Shown piece by piece: positions 26,286-34,994 of a stretch of 38,099 nucleotides of DNA (positions within the stretch are counted from its first letter, which is position 1; each line of letters begins with the position of its first letter). Below the pieces are notes generated by a model that saw only the letters and a list, made by a program, of their open reading frames with translations, was not told the origin of the DNA and ran no database searches. A program made the translations under genes and the position numbers. The DNA comes from Dehalococcoidales bacterium (GTDB lineage Bacteria > Chloroflexota > Dehalococcoidia > Dehalococcoidales > UBA2162), in NCBI GenBank assembly GCA_016932435.1, contig JAFGCW010000039.1:1-38099 (forward strand). Direction: 5' to 3'.

Positions 26286-27668
26286 GTGACAACTGAAAAA
26301 AATGTTATAGGACCAAGTGCCGAAAGACCTCTGAACAGACTCAAGACAATGTATGAATTACGGGCATATGTCGATTCGATGTATGAAGGCGGACGGGAAG
26401 CTGAAGACGAAGGAAGACCGGTAGCCTGGTGCATGCTTTCCATTCCCACGCAAATACTGACCGCAATGGGTATCGAGGCTGTTTTTCCGGAGAATTACGG
26501 CACTATATGCGCATCGGCGGGGGCTGCCGCACCATTTCTAGACCGTGCCGAGTCCGAAGGTTTTCCGAGTCATATGTGCGGCTACTGCCGCAATGGACTC
26601 GGCTATGCTGCCAGAATGGCAGACCTGGATGGGAAAATACCACCGGAAGCGCCCGGAGGCGGAATGAGTAAACCTACGTTACTGGTAGGTTCGGGAGCAG
26701 TCTGTGACGCACGGTACAAGTTCTTCCAGGCTCTCGGGCGTTACCTGGATGTTCCCGTATATATAATAGAAGCTCCTGCAGCCGGGCAAAGAGAGTCTTT
26801 GAAGGAAGGTGCCTACGAACGTACCGTACAGTTTCTTATCGAGGAATATAAGCAATTTGTTGCCTTTCTTGAAAAATTCCTCGGAAAGAAAATGGACTGG
26901 GATAAGATAGGTGAGACTCAGAGCACCCAGGAACTGGACAAGGTTTGGTGGGATATCAACCAGCTTCGCAGGGAACGACCGTGTCCTATGAATTCCAGGG
27001 ACTTCTGGAGTTCAATGTCAGGCGTTCTTTACAAAGCCGGAGATACCGATGAAATGACCATTTTATACAAGAAAATGTATGAAGAGGTAAAGGACAGGGT
27101 AGACAGGAAGATTGCCGGGATTAACAGGGAAGAAAAATACAGGCTGACATTCCAGGGACTCCCGCCCTGGCACAGCCTGGGATTTTTCGACCAGTTAGCG
27201 GACAGGGGCTGGAATTTTGTACACGAAAGCAGCTATCATCCTGCCAGGCCGGTGGATATCGATGTGAGTCAAATCAACGATCCTATGGAGCGTTACGTAC
27301 GATCAAATTCAAGAAGCCTGGCGTCAATCATAGATCGCGATTTCGAACCGGAGGAAGCAGCCGAAATAAAAGCAGAGATAATACAGCATGGCTATTCACA
27401 CCGCCTGGCGGCGAAGAACGTCAGAGAGTTCCGGTGTGACGGCGCTTTTCTCCACCCGATGCTTACCTGTCGTGCCTTTACCGCACCTCTCTTCCTTTAC
27501 CAGAAACAAATAATGGACGTGTACAAGGTACCTTCACTCATCCTTGAAGGAGATATCGTCGACCTGACTCTCTTCGATCCTGTCGCGGGTCTTAAGAAGG
27601 CAGAAGCGTTCGAGGAAATCATGGACTATTATAAAGAAGTCAGGAAAAAAGAGGGGCTGGAATGGTAG
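26286..27668 (+). CDS. 2-hydroxyacyl-CoA dehydratase family subunit (HgdB/BcrB-like)
   Basis: This 460-residue protein belongs to PF06050. Cysteines likely to ligate the FeS cluster occur in GTICASAGAA, MCGYCRNGLG and HPMLTCRAF. The C-terminal LILEGDIVDLTLFDP and the following helix are typical of the family. Partners are the subunit encoded 30 bases downstream and the two activases after that. Such pairs either dehydrate 2-hydroxyacyl-CoA via ketyl radicals or, with two ASKHA subunits, reduce aromatic CoA thioesters. The reading frame begins at GTG, with GGGAG about 10 bases upstream. Confidence 0.85.
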   Translation: MTTEKNVIGPSAERPLNRLKTMYELRAYVDSMYEGGREAEDEGRPVAWCMLSIPTQILTAMGIEAVFPENYGTICASAGAAAPFLDRAESEGFPSHMCGYCRNGLGYAARMADLDGKIPPEAPGGGMSKPTLLVGSGAVCDARYKFFQALGRYLDVPVYIIEAPAAGQRESLKEGAYERTVQFLIEEYKQFVAFLEKFLGKKMDWDKIGETQSTQELDKVWWDINQLRRERPCPMNSRDFWSSMSGVLYKAGDTDEMTILYKKMYEEVKDRVDRKIAGINREEKYRLTFQGLPPWHSLGFFDQLADRGWNFVHESSYHPARPVDIDVSQINDPMERYVRSNSRSLASIIDRDFEPEEAAEIKAEIIQHGYSHRLAAKNVREFRCDGAFLHPMLTCRAFTAPLFLYQKQIMDVYKVPSLILEGDIVDLTLFDPVAGLKKAEAFEEIMDYYKEVRKKEGLEW

Positions 27669-27698
27669 AAAACCGGAGATAATTAAAGGGAGTGTTCA

Positions 27699-28871
27699 AT
27701 GGCCCGAGTAACAGACACAGGATTGAGTAGAGTTAAAGAGATCTGCCTGAACAGGTCTCAAAGAGTAAAAGAACTGAAGGAAGAAGGAAAACCGGTAATC
27801 GGATATCTCTGTATTTATCCGGTCCTGGAGATGATAACAGCCTTCGATATGATCCCTTACCGGATATTCGGGGATATGGATGAACCGATTACCGATGCGG
27901 ATGATTATATGCCTGCAATCGTGTGCCCCTTTCTTCGCAGTATCCTGGACCTGGGACTGAAAGGCAGATATGATTTTCTGGATGGAGTAGTAATGGCACA
28001 TATCTGTGATGTCGGCGCCAGGACAGCTCATTTATGGGATGTCGCTGTAAAGACGCCGTATTCCCACTTCATTGACATACCTCATACCAACCGTGAAAAT
28101 TCACAGGAGCGACTTAAGGAATTGCTGGTTGATTTTCAACAATCCCTCGAATCCTTTACCGGAAGGGAAATGTCCGTTGATAAACTGAGAGAATCCATAG
28201 AAAAACATAATGAGCAGCGAAAACTGGTGCGGGAACTGTACAACCTGAAAAAGCCGGATCCACCCCTGATATCAGGTACGGAGACTCTCCAGGTAATGAA
28301 GGCATTGATGAGTCTTCCCGTTGATGAAGGAAACGCTTTATTGCAGGAAGTATTGACCGAGATAAGAAAACGCAAAAATCCAGTACCGGAGAAACCAGCC
28401 AGGCTGCTGGTCTGGGGTCCGGTGATCGACGATGTGGCTTTTATCGAGATGATAGAAAGCCTTGATGCCAGTGTAGTCATGGATGATACCTGTGTGGGCA
28501 GTCGGGTCTTCTTTCCCGATGTTCCCCTCACTGATGATCCTCTGGACGGACTGGCATATCACTACCTGGAGAACCTTAAATGTCCCCGTACATTGCGCGA
28601 CTCAAATGTGAACGGTACTACGATAGGCTATAACGCCGACCTGGAAACAAGATTCGGCTATATCGGCGATTTTGCCGGAGAATGGAATGTCAACGGAGTG
28701 ATCCTCCAGGCTTTACGATATTGTGACAGCCATGGCTACGAAGTACCCCAGATTAAGGATTATCTTGATAGTATAGGATTACCGAATATATACATTGAGC
28801 ATGATTACAGCAAGGCCGCTCTCGGTCCCTTAATGACCAGAATTCAGGCCTTTACCGAGATTATTGGCTAG
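27699..28871 (+). CDS. 2-hydroxyacyl-CoA dehydratase family subunit (HgdB/BcrC-like)
   Basis: This 390-residue protein shares the fold of its upstream neighbour. GYLCIYPVLEMITAFDMIPY, AIVCPFLRSILD, MAHICDVGARTAHLW and DDTCVGSRVFFPD carry the likely cluster cysteines. It is shorter than the first subunit, as expected for the smaller of a heterodimeric pair such as BcrC/BcrB or HgdA/HgdB. GGGAG 6 bases before the ATG drives translation. The catalytic cluster, and possibly an aromatic or hydroxyacyl-CoA substrate, would be held between the two subunits. The order dehydratase pair, activase, activase matches the bcrCBAD type of cluster. Confidence 0.85.
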   Translation: MARVTDTGLSRVKEICLNRSQRVKELKEEGKPVIGYLCIYPVLEMITAFDMIPYRIFGDMDEPITDADDYMPAIVCPFLRSILDLGLKGRYDFLDGVVMAHICDVGARTAHLWDVAVKTPYSHFIDIPHTNRENSQERLKELLVDFQQSLESFTGREMSVDKLRESIEKHNEQRKLVRELYNLKKPDPPLISGTETLQVMKALMSLPVDEGNALLQEVLTEIRKRKNPVPEKPARLLVWGPVIDDVAFIEMIESLDASVVMDDTCVGSRVFFPDVPLTDDPLDGLAYHYLENLKCPRTLRDSNVNGTTIGYNADLETRFGYIGDFAGEWNVNGVILQALRYCDSHGYEVPQIKDYLDSIGLPNIYIEHDYSKAALGPLMTRIQAFTEIIG

Positions 28872-28892
28872 AGCCGGAAGAGAGGGAGAGTT

Positions 28893-29747
28893 ATTCACTA
28901 TTTTGCCGGGATCGACTTAGGTTCTACCATGACCAAATTAGTGGTTATTGATGAAGAAGAGAAGATCCGTGCCAGCGTAATACGTCATACCGGGGCTGAG
29001 CACCGGCGCTTAGCCAACCAGGTAATGGAGGACGCACTCGAGCAGGCCGGGCTGGCTATCGATGAAATAACATACGTGATAGCAACAGGTTACGGGAGGA
29101 TCAATGTCCCCTTTGCCGACCGTCAGATTACGGAGCTTACCTGTCACACCAGGGGTGTATCGCATATTTTACCAACAGTCAGACTGGCTATCGATATCGG
29201 CGGACAGGATTCCAAGGGTTTAAAGATAAAAGACGGAAAACTGACCGATTTTGTGATGAATGACAGGTGCGCGGCAGGTACCGGCAGGTTCCTGGAGGTG
29301 TTTTCTTCTACCCTCGGTCTCAAAATAGAAGACCTGGGAGATATATCCTTAAAATCGACTCATAAAGTCTCCATCAGCAGTACCTGCACAATTTTTGCCC
29401 GGCAGGAAGTAATAGCACATATATCCGCAGGAGCACCGATAGAAGATATTGTCGCCGGACTCCATGACGCGGTGGCAGGTCGAGTATCCAGGATGGTACA
29501 AAAATTAAAGGTAGAGCCGGATATAGTATTCACCGGGGGAGTAGCGAAAAACGCCGGTGTTGTCAGGGCGCTGGAAGAAAACCTGGGATATAAGGTTTTC
29601 GTTCCTGAAGAACCGTTACTAACCGGTGCGGCGGGGGCGGCTCTACTGGCTAAAGATTTAACCGTGAAAGCGCTGGCTGAAGGTAAACCTGTCAGGACTG
29701 GAAAGAGACAACTGGGAGAAGCCACTTTTTTTTATGAGGGAAGGTAA
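28893..29747 (+). CDS. Acyl-CoA dehydratase/BCR activase (ASKHA ATPase), likely AUU start
   Basis: This 284-residue protein activates its dehydratase by ATP-driven electron transfer from a homodimer 4Fe-4S centre. The phosphate-binding motif FAGIDLGSTMTKLVV, the GGQDSK motif in LAIDIGGQDSKGLKI, and the cluster ligands in NDRCAAGTG and SSTCTIFARQE are all intact. The N-terminal residues before the first ATG (28929) are clearly conserved, but no ATG, GTG or TTG lies in frame behind the stop at 28869. The sole good start is ATT at 28893, 4 bases after GGGAG. A mutated or misread start codon is the alternative. AUU would give low expression, fitting an activase that is needed in small amounts. 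Confidence 0.8.
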   Translation: MHYFAGIDLGSTMTKLVVIDEEEKIRASVIRHTGAEHRRLANQVMEDALEQAGLAIDEITYVIATGYGRINVPFADRQITELTCHTRGVSHILPTVRLAIDIGGQDSKGLKIKDGKLTDFVMNDRCAAGTGRFLEVFSSTLGLKIEDLGDISLKSTHKVSISSTCTIFARQEVIAHISAGAPIEDIVAGLHDAVAGRVSRMVQKLKVEPDIVFTGGVAKNAGVVRALEENLGYKVFVPEEPLLTGAAGAALLAKDLTVKALAEGKPVRTGKRQLGEATFFYEGR

Positions 29748-29748
29748 A

Positions 29749-30534
29749 ATGACCTCGTTTATGGGCATCGATATAGGCTCGTGTACCAGTAAAGGTGTTA
29801 TTACTGAAAACGGAACACTTTCTGTTTATCATATTCTGCAATCCGGCATTAACTACAGGCAGGCAGCCCAAACGTTAAGGGACGAACTCCTGAAGAAGGC
29901 GAACCTTACACAGGAGGAAATAACCGCTACGGTAACGACAGGGCATGGCGGTGACGATATTCCTTTCGGTGACCGGCAGATAGCGGATATGCGTTGCTGT
30001 GCCAGAGGAATAAACCGCATCTTCCCGGCAGTGAGGACGGTTATTGATGTCCAGGCACAATTCACCCAGATAATCAAAATCAGCGAAAAAGGCCAGGTAG
30101 TCAATTTCGTGGTCAGTGAAAAATGTGCAGCCGGAAGCGGCAGCTTTCTTGATATCGTTGCAAATGTCCTCCAGATAGAACTCGATGAAGTAGGTCCCCT
30201 GTCACTCAAATCCGAAAGTCCCGTCGCCTTTACCACCGGATGCGCCGTTTTCGGCGAATCGGAAGCTGTCTCGAGAGTGGCCGAAGGTGCATTAAAGGAA
30301 GATATTCTGGCCGGTATCCACAAGGCGCTGGCTGAAAAGATATCATCCCTTGTTGACAGAGTCGGCATGGAGGAACAGTGTGTTATCAGTGGCGGCGGCG
30401 GTCTGAATATCGGGCTGATAAGCAAGATCCAGGAAAGTCTTGGGATCTCTTTACTGGTACCTCCGCAGCCCCAGATTGTAAACGCCTACGGTGCGGCGAT
30501 AATAGCCGAAGAAGAATTTAACAAAGGAGGATGA
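29749..30534 (+). CDS. Second ASKHA activase-like subunit (degenerate nucleotide site)
   Basis: This 261-residue protein begins MTSFMGIDIGSCTSKGVI, keeping the first phosphate motif, and keeps the cluster cysteines in SEKCAAGSGSF and TTGCAVFGESEAVS. However, the GGQDSK signature of the first activase is replaced by DVQAQFTQIIKI, so the second nucleotide-binding element is degenerate. ATP hydrolysis may be weakened or replaced by a structural role, like the paired, unequal ASKHA subunits of benzoyl-CoA reductases. AAGG lies just before ATG 29749, one base after the preceding stop. Confidence 0.8.
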   Translation: MTSFMGIDIGSCTSKGVITENGTLSVYHILQSGINYRQAAQTLRDELLKKANLTQEEITATVTTGHGGDDIPFGDRQIADMRCCARGINRIFPAVRTVIDVQAQFTQIIKISEKGQVVNFVVSEKCAAGSGSFLDIVANVLQIELDEVGPLSLKSESPVAFTTGCAVFGESEAVSRVAEGALKEDILAGIHKALAEKISSLVDRVGMEEQCVISGGGGLNIGLISKIQESLGISLLVPPQPQIVNAYGAAIIAEEEFNKGG

Positions 30535-30539
30535 TGAAC

Positions 30540-31742
30540 ATGTCAGGCATCCTTGAAGGTATAAAAGTACTGTCCATGGGACAGATTGTAGCCATACCGG
30601 CGGCAAGTTCAACCATGGCTGACTGGGGAGCTGATGTTATCAAACTCGAAGCTCTAACCGGCGAAATGCACCGGGGACTGAAAAGAGCCCAGAGTATCGA
30701 TACCGGTAAAATCAACTGGGTTATGCAGGTGTTGAACCGCAATAAGCGAGCAATGGCAATAGACCTGACTAAGGAGTCGGCTAGAGAGATAGTCTACAAA
30801 CTGATCGAGAAAACGGACGTTTTCATGTCCAACTATAAACGTAGCTCGGTAAAAAACCTGAAACTGGACTATGATACTCTTCGGAAGATAAATCCCGGGC
30901 TTATCTACGCATTCGTAAGCGGTTACGGAGCAATGGGACCGGATAGAGATGAAAGAGGCTATGATTTCACAGCAGGATGGGCCCGTTCGGGGATGATGCA
31001 CCTGATAGGTGAACCGGGCACTCCTCCGGCACCTCAGCGTGTCGGTATGATAGACAGCATGGCCGGAGCTCAAATTGTCAGCGGTGTCTGCGCTGCCCTC
31101 CTGAACAGGGAAAAGACGGGTAAAGGCCAGGAAGTAGAAGTTTCCCTGTATCATACTGCCGTATGGAGCCTTGCCGTGGATATACAGGGTGCCCTCGGAG
31201 GCAATGAACCTGTCAAACATGATCGCGCCAAAGCGCAGAACCCGGTATGGAACAGCTACCGTACAAAGGACAACCGGTGGTTCTGGCTGGCGATGCTTCA
31301 GCCTGATCCCGCCTGGCCCGGATTCTGCAAGGCAATAGAAAGACCGGAACTGGAAAACGATCCGCGTTTCTGCGACATGGAGACTCGCAAGGATAATTGT
31401 GAAGCACTGATACAAATTATCGATGAAGTCCTTGCTACCAGGACCATGGCTGAATGGGAACAGCGATTCAGGGAGAACAACTGCATATACGGGCGAGTGC
31501 AGACTCCCATGGAAGTTATCGCCGACCCGCAAGCTCAGGCAAACGATTTCTATGTCGATGTCGAACACCCTAATGCCGGACCTATCAAACTGCTTTCAAC
31601 ACCGGTAAAATTCAGCGACAATCCAGCTTCTATACGCGCTACCTGCCCCGAACTCGGCCAGCACAACGAAGAGATTATCCTTGAACTGGGATACACCTGG
31701 AACGACATCGCACAGTTAAAAGAACAGGGCGTTATTCTGTAA
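30540..31742 (+). CDS. Family III CoA-transferase (CaiB/BaiF)
   Basis: This 400-residue protein begins MSGILEGIKVLSMGQIVAIP and has LADWGADVIKLE-like (MADWGADVIKLEAL), the CaiB signature. The catalytic Asp is Asp172 in GMIDSMAGAQ, in line with Asp169 of formyl-CoA transferase. It moves CoA between a carboxylic acid and an acyl-CoA without ATP. AAGGAGG lies 9 bases before ATG 30540, so I prefer that to the two ATGs at 30531 and 30534. As the last gene of the dehydratase operon, it would load the acid substrate with CoA. Confidence 0.92.
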   Translation: MSGILEGIKVLSMGQIVAIPAASSTMADWGADVIKLEALTGEMHRGLKRAQSIDTGKINWVMQVLNRNKRAMAIDLTKESAREIVYKLIEKTDVFMSNYKRSSVKNLKLDYDTLRKINPGLIYAFVSGYGAMGPDRDERGYDFTAGWARSGMMHLIGEPGTPPAPQRVGMIDSMAGAQIVSGVCAALLNREKTGKGQEVEVSLYHTAVWSLAVDIQGALGGNEPVKHDRAKAQNPVWNSYRTKDNRWFWLAMLQPDPAWPGFCKAIERPELENDPRFCDMETRKDNCEALIQIIDEVLATRTMAEWEQRFRENNCIYGRVQTPMEVIADPQAQANDFYVDVEHPNAGPIKLLSTPVKFSDNPASIRATCPELGQHNEEIILELGYTWNDIAQLKEQGVIL

Positions 31743-31917
31743 TACGGAATTTTCTCCTATTGATGAGAGTATCAACATATAATCGTAGCTTTTGGTATAT
31801 TTCCAGTTCCCTCTCGCTTGATGGGAGAGGGTTAGGGTGAACTGACTATGTCGGTGCGATAACGCCTGACTTCCAAAGACGATACCAGTTGCGACCTGCA
31901 TATCAAACAAGTAAAGG

Positions 31918-34422
31918 TTATTCTCTGGTAAATCTGATTTGCAGGTAGGCTTCGTCATCCCAGCTATACGTTGCAGTTCGGTAATTACTGTAGTTGACCA
32001 CGTAATCACCAACATTCTCATCGGAGATATCGACAGCAAAGCGGTCAGGCATCGGATCTTCCCAGAATGGAAGATCGGCAATCTCCATCTCCGTCCACTG
32101 GTTTTCTCCACCATCGGCTTCGAATTCATCCCGTATTATAAGTTGTTCGAGGATGGTGCCGTCTGGTGAAACATGACCGGTCACACTGCCCTTATGCCCG
32201 TAACTGTCCCATTCCATATGGAAGTCAACACCATTCCAGAAAACTTCAACGTCTTTGATCTGCGGAGAAAATGTATTGATAACAGAGCGCCCGTCTTTAA
32301 GGATACTGCTGACGGAAAGGGAGATATGGAATTTCTTCATCTGGTTGATGTCGTTCAAGTAGTTCTTACCGGATTCTTCAGGGGCAACGACGCTGATTTC
32401 AAAACTTGCGGACTGTATAGGTTTACCGGATGTATCGGTATCGTAAAGGTCGACCCAGACCAGCCAGTTGCCCGTATCTGAGAAAGCCCAGGCTGCCTCA
32501 TTGGTGAAGGGGATTTCCAGGCTGCCTTCATTAGCAAAACCCCAAACATACAAAGGATTATCAGGCAAACCGCCCGGCGTGGTAGTTTTGGCGATAAAGC
32601 TATATTCCTGTCCCTGTACCAGCGGCTGACCGGTGCCGGTGATATCCGGTCCCCTAACCTCGATTTCCAGTGGGACGCTTTCCGCAGTAATGACAGCCTT
32701 AACCTCATCCTCTCCGATAAGATTGGCCAGCGAGCCCTGTCCTTCATAAAGTCTAGCGGTCACTAGATAGGTACCGACCTCTGGAAACGTAATACTGAGT
32801 TTTTCGCTCTCGGTTGTTTGATATATGGGTTTATAGCCTATTGTTTCTTTCTTTAACACTTCCCAACCCCAGTGATAACCCGGTTTCATGTTTGTAGTTT
32901 GAGCCGTAAAGCTGGCTGTATCACCGGGTTTCCCGGTAAATTCTGCCGGTAAAATGGTTACCTGTTCATTACCCAGGATTACTTCCGCCATCCAGGGCGA
33001 AACCTTGATAGCCGTTTTCAGTACCTGAAACATATCGGCAAGTTCTTCCGGTTTCAGACCAAGCGAAGTAATGACACCACTGTATTGTTCCTTGTATTTT
33101 TCGAACTGGCTAGCCAGGTCGCCTGTCAGGATGCTGGCTGAGCCGTGAAGGATGGCGACCCTCGGTGTATCGTTATCAAGTTTGGTTGCTTTCAGTTCAA
33201 AACCGGTCAGTTGCCCTTCGCTTGTAGCCATATCTATAATATGTCCTTGAGCGTAAGTCGCAGCCAGCTCGGTTGCCTGCACCATGATGGCATTAGCATC
33301 GGGATAGAGATCCCGACCGACACCGGTTTCGTTGGGACTCAACAATCTTGCGGTATAAACAACCGGTATATTATTTATAACCTGCGACTTGGCACCGGGT
33401 GTATAACCGGGAGGTGCCAGTACCAATGCCATGTTAATGGGGATCGAATCATCAAGGCCATTCAATTTCACAGAGGTTACAACCGGGAAATTTTGTGGAT
33501 TCGCTGAGGTGGTTGCCGTACGCATACGAACGGCAAAATGATTACCGAATGCAAATGCACTGATTATCTTTTTAACCATGGTCGGGATCTCTATCTTGAG
33601 AGGATTCTTCGTGTCCTTTTCCACCCACCCGATTTTTTTACCAATATTCACGAAGAATTCTGCTGTACTGGCGACTGGTTTTGATGACAAGGTAGACTCG
33701 ATTTTGGTAATAAGCCCCAAAATATTAGCCGCGGTCTGCTGGATTTCAGCCGCATAAGCTTTCTTCATGAACGGAGTAGTGACGATTGCATCCGCTTCCG
33801 GTTTACCGATGAGAACATCACCAAGCATGAGAACAGCAGCCATAGGGCTTATCTGTGTCTCAGTGGATATGTCTGGAGGTAATGCAGGAGGTTCCATACT
33901 CGGGCCGGAAGCCAGCAGAATACCGAGTTGGCTATCGGGATCGTCAGAGTGAGCAAAACTCCAGTCAACGTATGTCTGGAGATCCGGCAGGAAGTCTTCC
34001 GTTGTGATAATTTCACCCGTCTCGACCAGCACAACCCCAACTTCAGCCAGGTAGTCCACTACGTTACCAACAGTGTTATAACGACCGTCGTCCACAAAAC
34101 TGGCAAACGCGGTGATGTCATCGGGTGTAAGACTCACAGCATCCTCAGCAACATTATCATTCAGCTGGTTGCCCTTTTCGTCGAGCAGGCCAAGCGAATA
34201 ACCTTGATTTACTATCTTATTGATCGCTTCAACCCGTTCTTCAATGGAATTAGTCTGGACAATGCCGCTGACAAGCCGGGCTGTTTTACTTTGGTCGATA
34301 CCATCAGATCCGAGGGTATCGTCCGATGATGAACTGCAGGAAAGGAGAGGAAATGATGAAACTGATAAACACACTATTATCAGCATGGTAATGAGTAAGG
34401 TATGTTTACCAGCTTTTTCCAT
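31918..34422 (-). CDS. Large lipoprotein with PKD-like domains, function unknown
   Basis: This 834-residue protein has a signal peptide ending in the lipobox LLSC (Cys29), so it is anchored in the membrane and faces out. Two PKD-like beta-sandwiches occupy about residues 500-580 (TASFTAQTTNMKPGYHWGWE, then GTYLVTARLYE) and 585-680 (YVWGFANEG, then FSDTGNWLVWVDLYDTD). The first 480 residues are mainly helical or mixed and match no family I know. The C-terminal ~150 residues have beta motifs (VEVFWNGVDFHMEWDSYGHK). AAGGAG lies just before the ATG. The 174-base gap upstream of 31918 holds a CCCTCTCGCTTGATGGGAGAGGG hairpin-like element (31803-31825). Confidence 0.6.
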   Translation of the reverse strand: MEKAGKHTLLITMLIIVCLSVSSFPLLSCSSSSDDTLGSDGIDQSKTARLVSGIVQTNSIEERVEAINKIVNQGYSLGLLDEKGNQLNDNVAEDAVSLTPDDITAFASFVDDGRYNTVGNVVDYLAEVGVVLVETGEIITTEDFLPDLQTYVDWSFAHSDDPDSQLGILLASGPSMEPPALPPDISTETQISPMAAVLMLGDVLIGKPEADAIVTTPFMKKAYAAEIQQTAANILGLITKIESTLSSKPVASTAEFFVNIGKKIGWVEKDTKNPLKIEIPTMVKKIISAFAFGNHFAVRMRTATTSANPQNFPVVTSVKLNGLDDSIPINMALVLAPPGYTPGAKSQVINNIPVVYTARLLSPNETGVGRDLYPDANAIMVQATELAATYAQGHIIDMATSEGQLTGFELKATKLDNDTPRVAILHGSASILTGDLASQFEKYKEQYSGVITSLGLKPEELADMFQVLKTAIKVSPWMAEVILGNEQVTILPAEFTGKPGDTASFTAQTTNMKPGYHWGWEVLKKETIGYKPIYQTTESEKLSITFPEVGTYLVTARLYEGQGSLANLIGEDEVKAVITAESVPLEIEVRGPDITGTGQPLVQGQEYSFIAKTTTPGGLPDNPLYVWGFANEGSLEIPFTNEAAWAFSDTGNWLVWVDLYDTDTSGKPIQSASFEISVVAPEESGKNYLNDINQMKKFHISLSVSSILKDGRSVINTFSPQIKDVEVFWNGVDFHMEWDSYGHKGSVTGHVSPDGTILEQLIIRDEFEADGGENQWTEMEIADLPFWEDPMPDRFAVDISDENVGDYVVNYSNYRTATYSWDDEAYLQIRFTRE

Positions 34423-34542
34423 CTTTCTCCTTTGATGTAATATGACTCTACATTATACATTATAGTTTCGGATTTCGAAAAGGTTTGTGAAGAATGAATG
34501 GAGGATGGATTTATGTTGTACAATATAATCGAAGGTGAAATC

Positions 34543-34570
34543 AAAGTGGGAGTAATAATACTCCCACTTT
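34543..34570 (-). terminator. Stem-loop downstream of the URO-D remnant
   Basis: AAAGTGGGAGTA and TACTCCCACTTT form a perfect 12-bp stem with an ATAA loop. It lies about 27 bases after the stop codon of the URO-D gene remnant and probably is that gene's old transcription terminator. No strong U-tract follows on the minus strand, so the call is tentative. A second inverted repeat AAGGGCAGAG/CTCTGCCCTT (34798-34826) follows with no T-run. Confidence 0.45.
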
Positions 34571-34596
34571 TACTAATTAATTCGATGTACAGATTA

Positions 34597-34740
34597 TCAA
34601 TACACGCCGTACTTTTTGACCGTCTCAACCATGGTTTTAACATTCTCCGGCTTAGCATAATCCATAGCCGAATTAGGAAATATAACGAGACCGCCATTCT
34701 TCCCTATGTCTTTTATGAGTTTCTTACTTTGTTTCTTCAC
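34597..34740 (-). pseudogene. C-terminal remnant of a uroporphyrinogen decarboxylase-family gene
   Basis: On the minus strand this segment reads KKLIKDIGKNGGLVIFPNSA, then MDYAKPENVKTMVETVKKYG and VY before a TGA at 34597. This is almost identical to the last 46 residues of the intact URO-D protein at 36316-37644. No upstream part of the gene is present: similarity ends near 34740. It sits directly downstream of the second enolase gene, as a duplicate of the URO-D/enolase arrangement reduced to its tail. Confidence 0.85.
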
Positions 34741-34994
34741 TGAGTGATGTCATCGTTTTCTTGTGAAAAGTTTTTTCGCCTTGTCGACTAACAAGTCAAG
34801 GGCAGAGTTTATAAAGCTCTGCCCTTTGAGTTCTTTGCGTATCATCACAACGACGTTTACTTGGCTTATAATGATGATAATTCTTTCTTTTCCCGGGTTA
34901 CTCCAAAATATTATTTTCGCTTTAAAGGTTGTACTTATGTTCGTTATCCGTGTACCGATTATCGGGTCACTGTGGTACTGGTACCCTTTGGTTT

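Noticed and set aside
30654..31568. A 304-residue minus-strand reading frame
   Set aside because: It lies antisense to the CoA-transferase gene, with no family match, and is explained by codon bias of the real gene.
34798..34826. The perfect AAGGGCAGAG/CTCTGCCCTT inverted repeat as a terminator
   Set aside because: No T-run follows on either strand; it may end the enolase transcript by another mechanism or be a repeat remnant.
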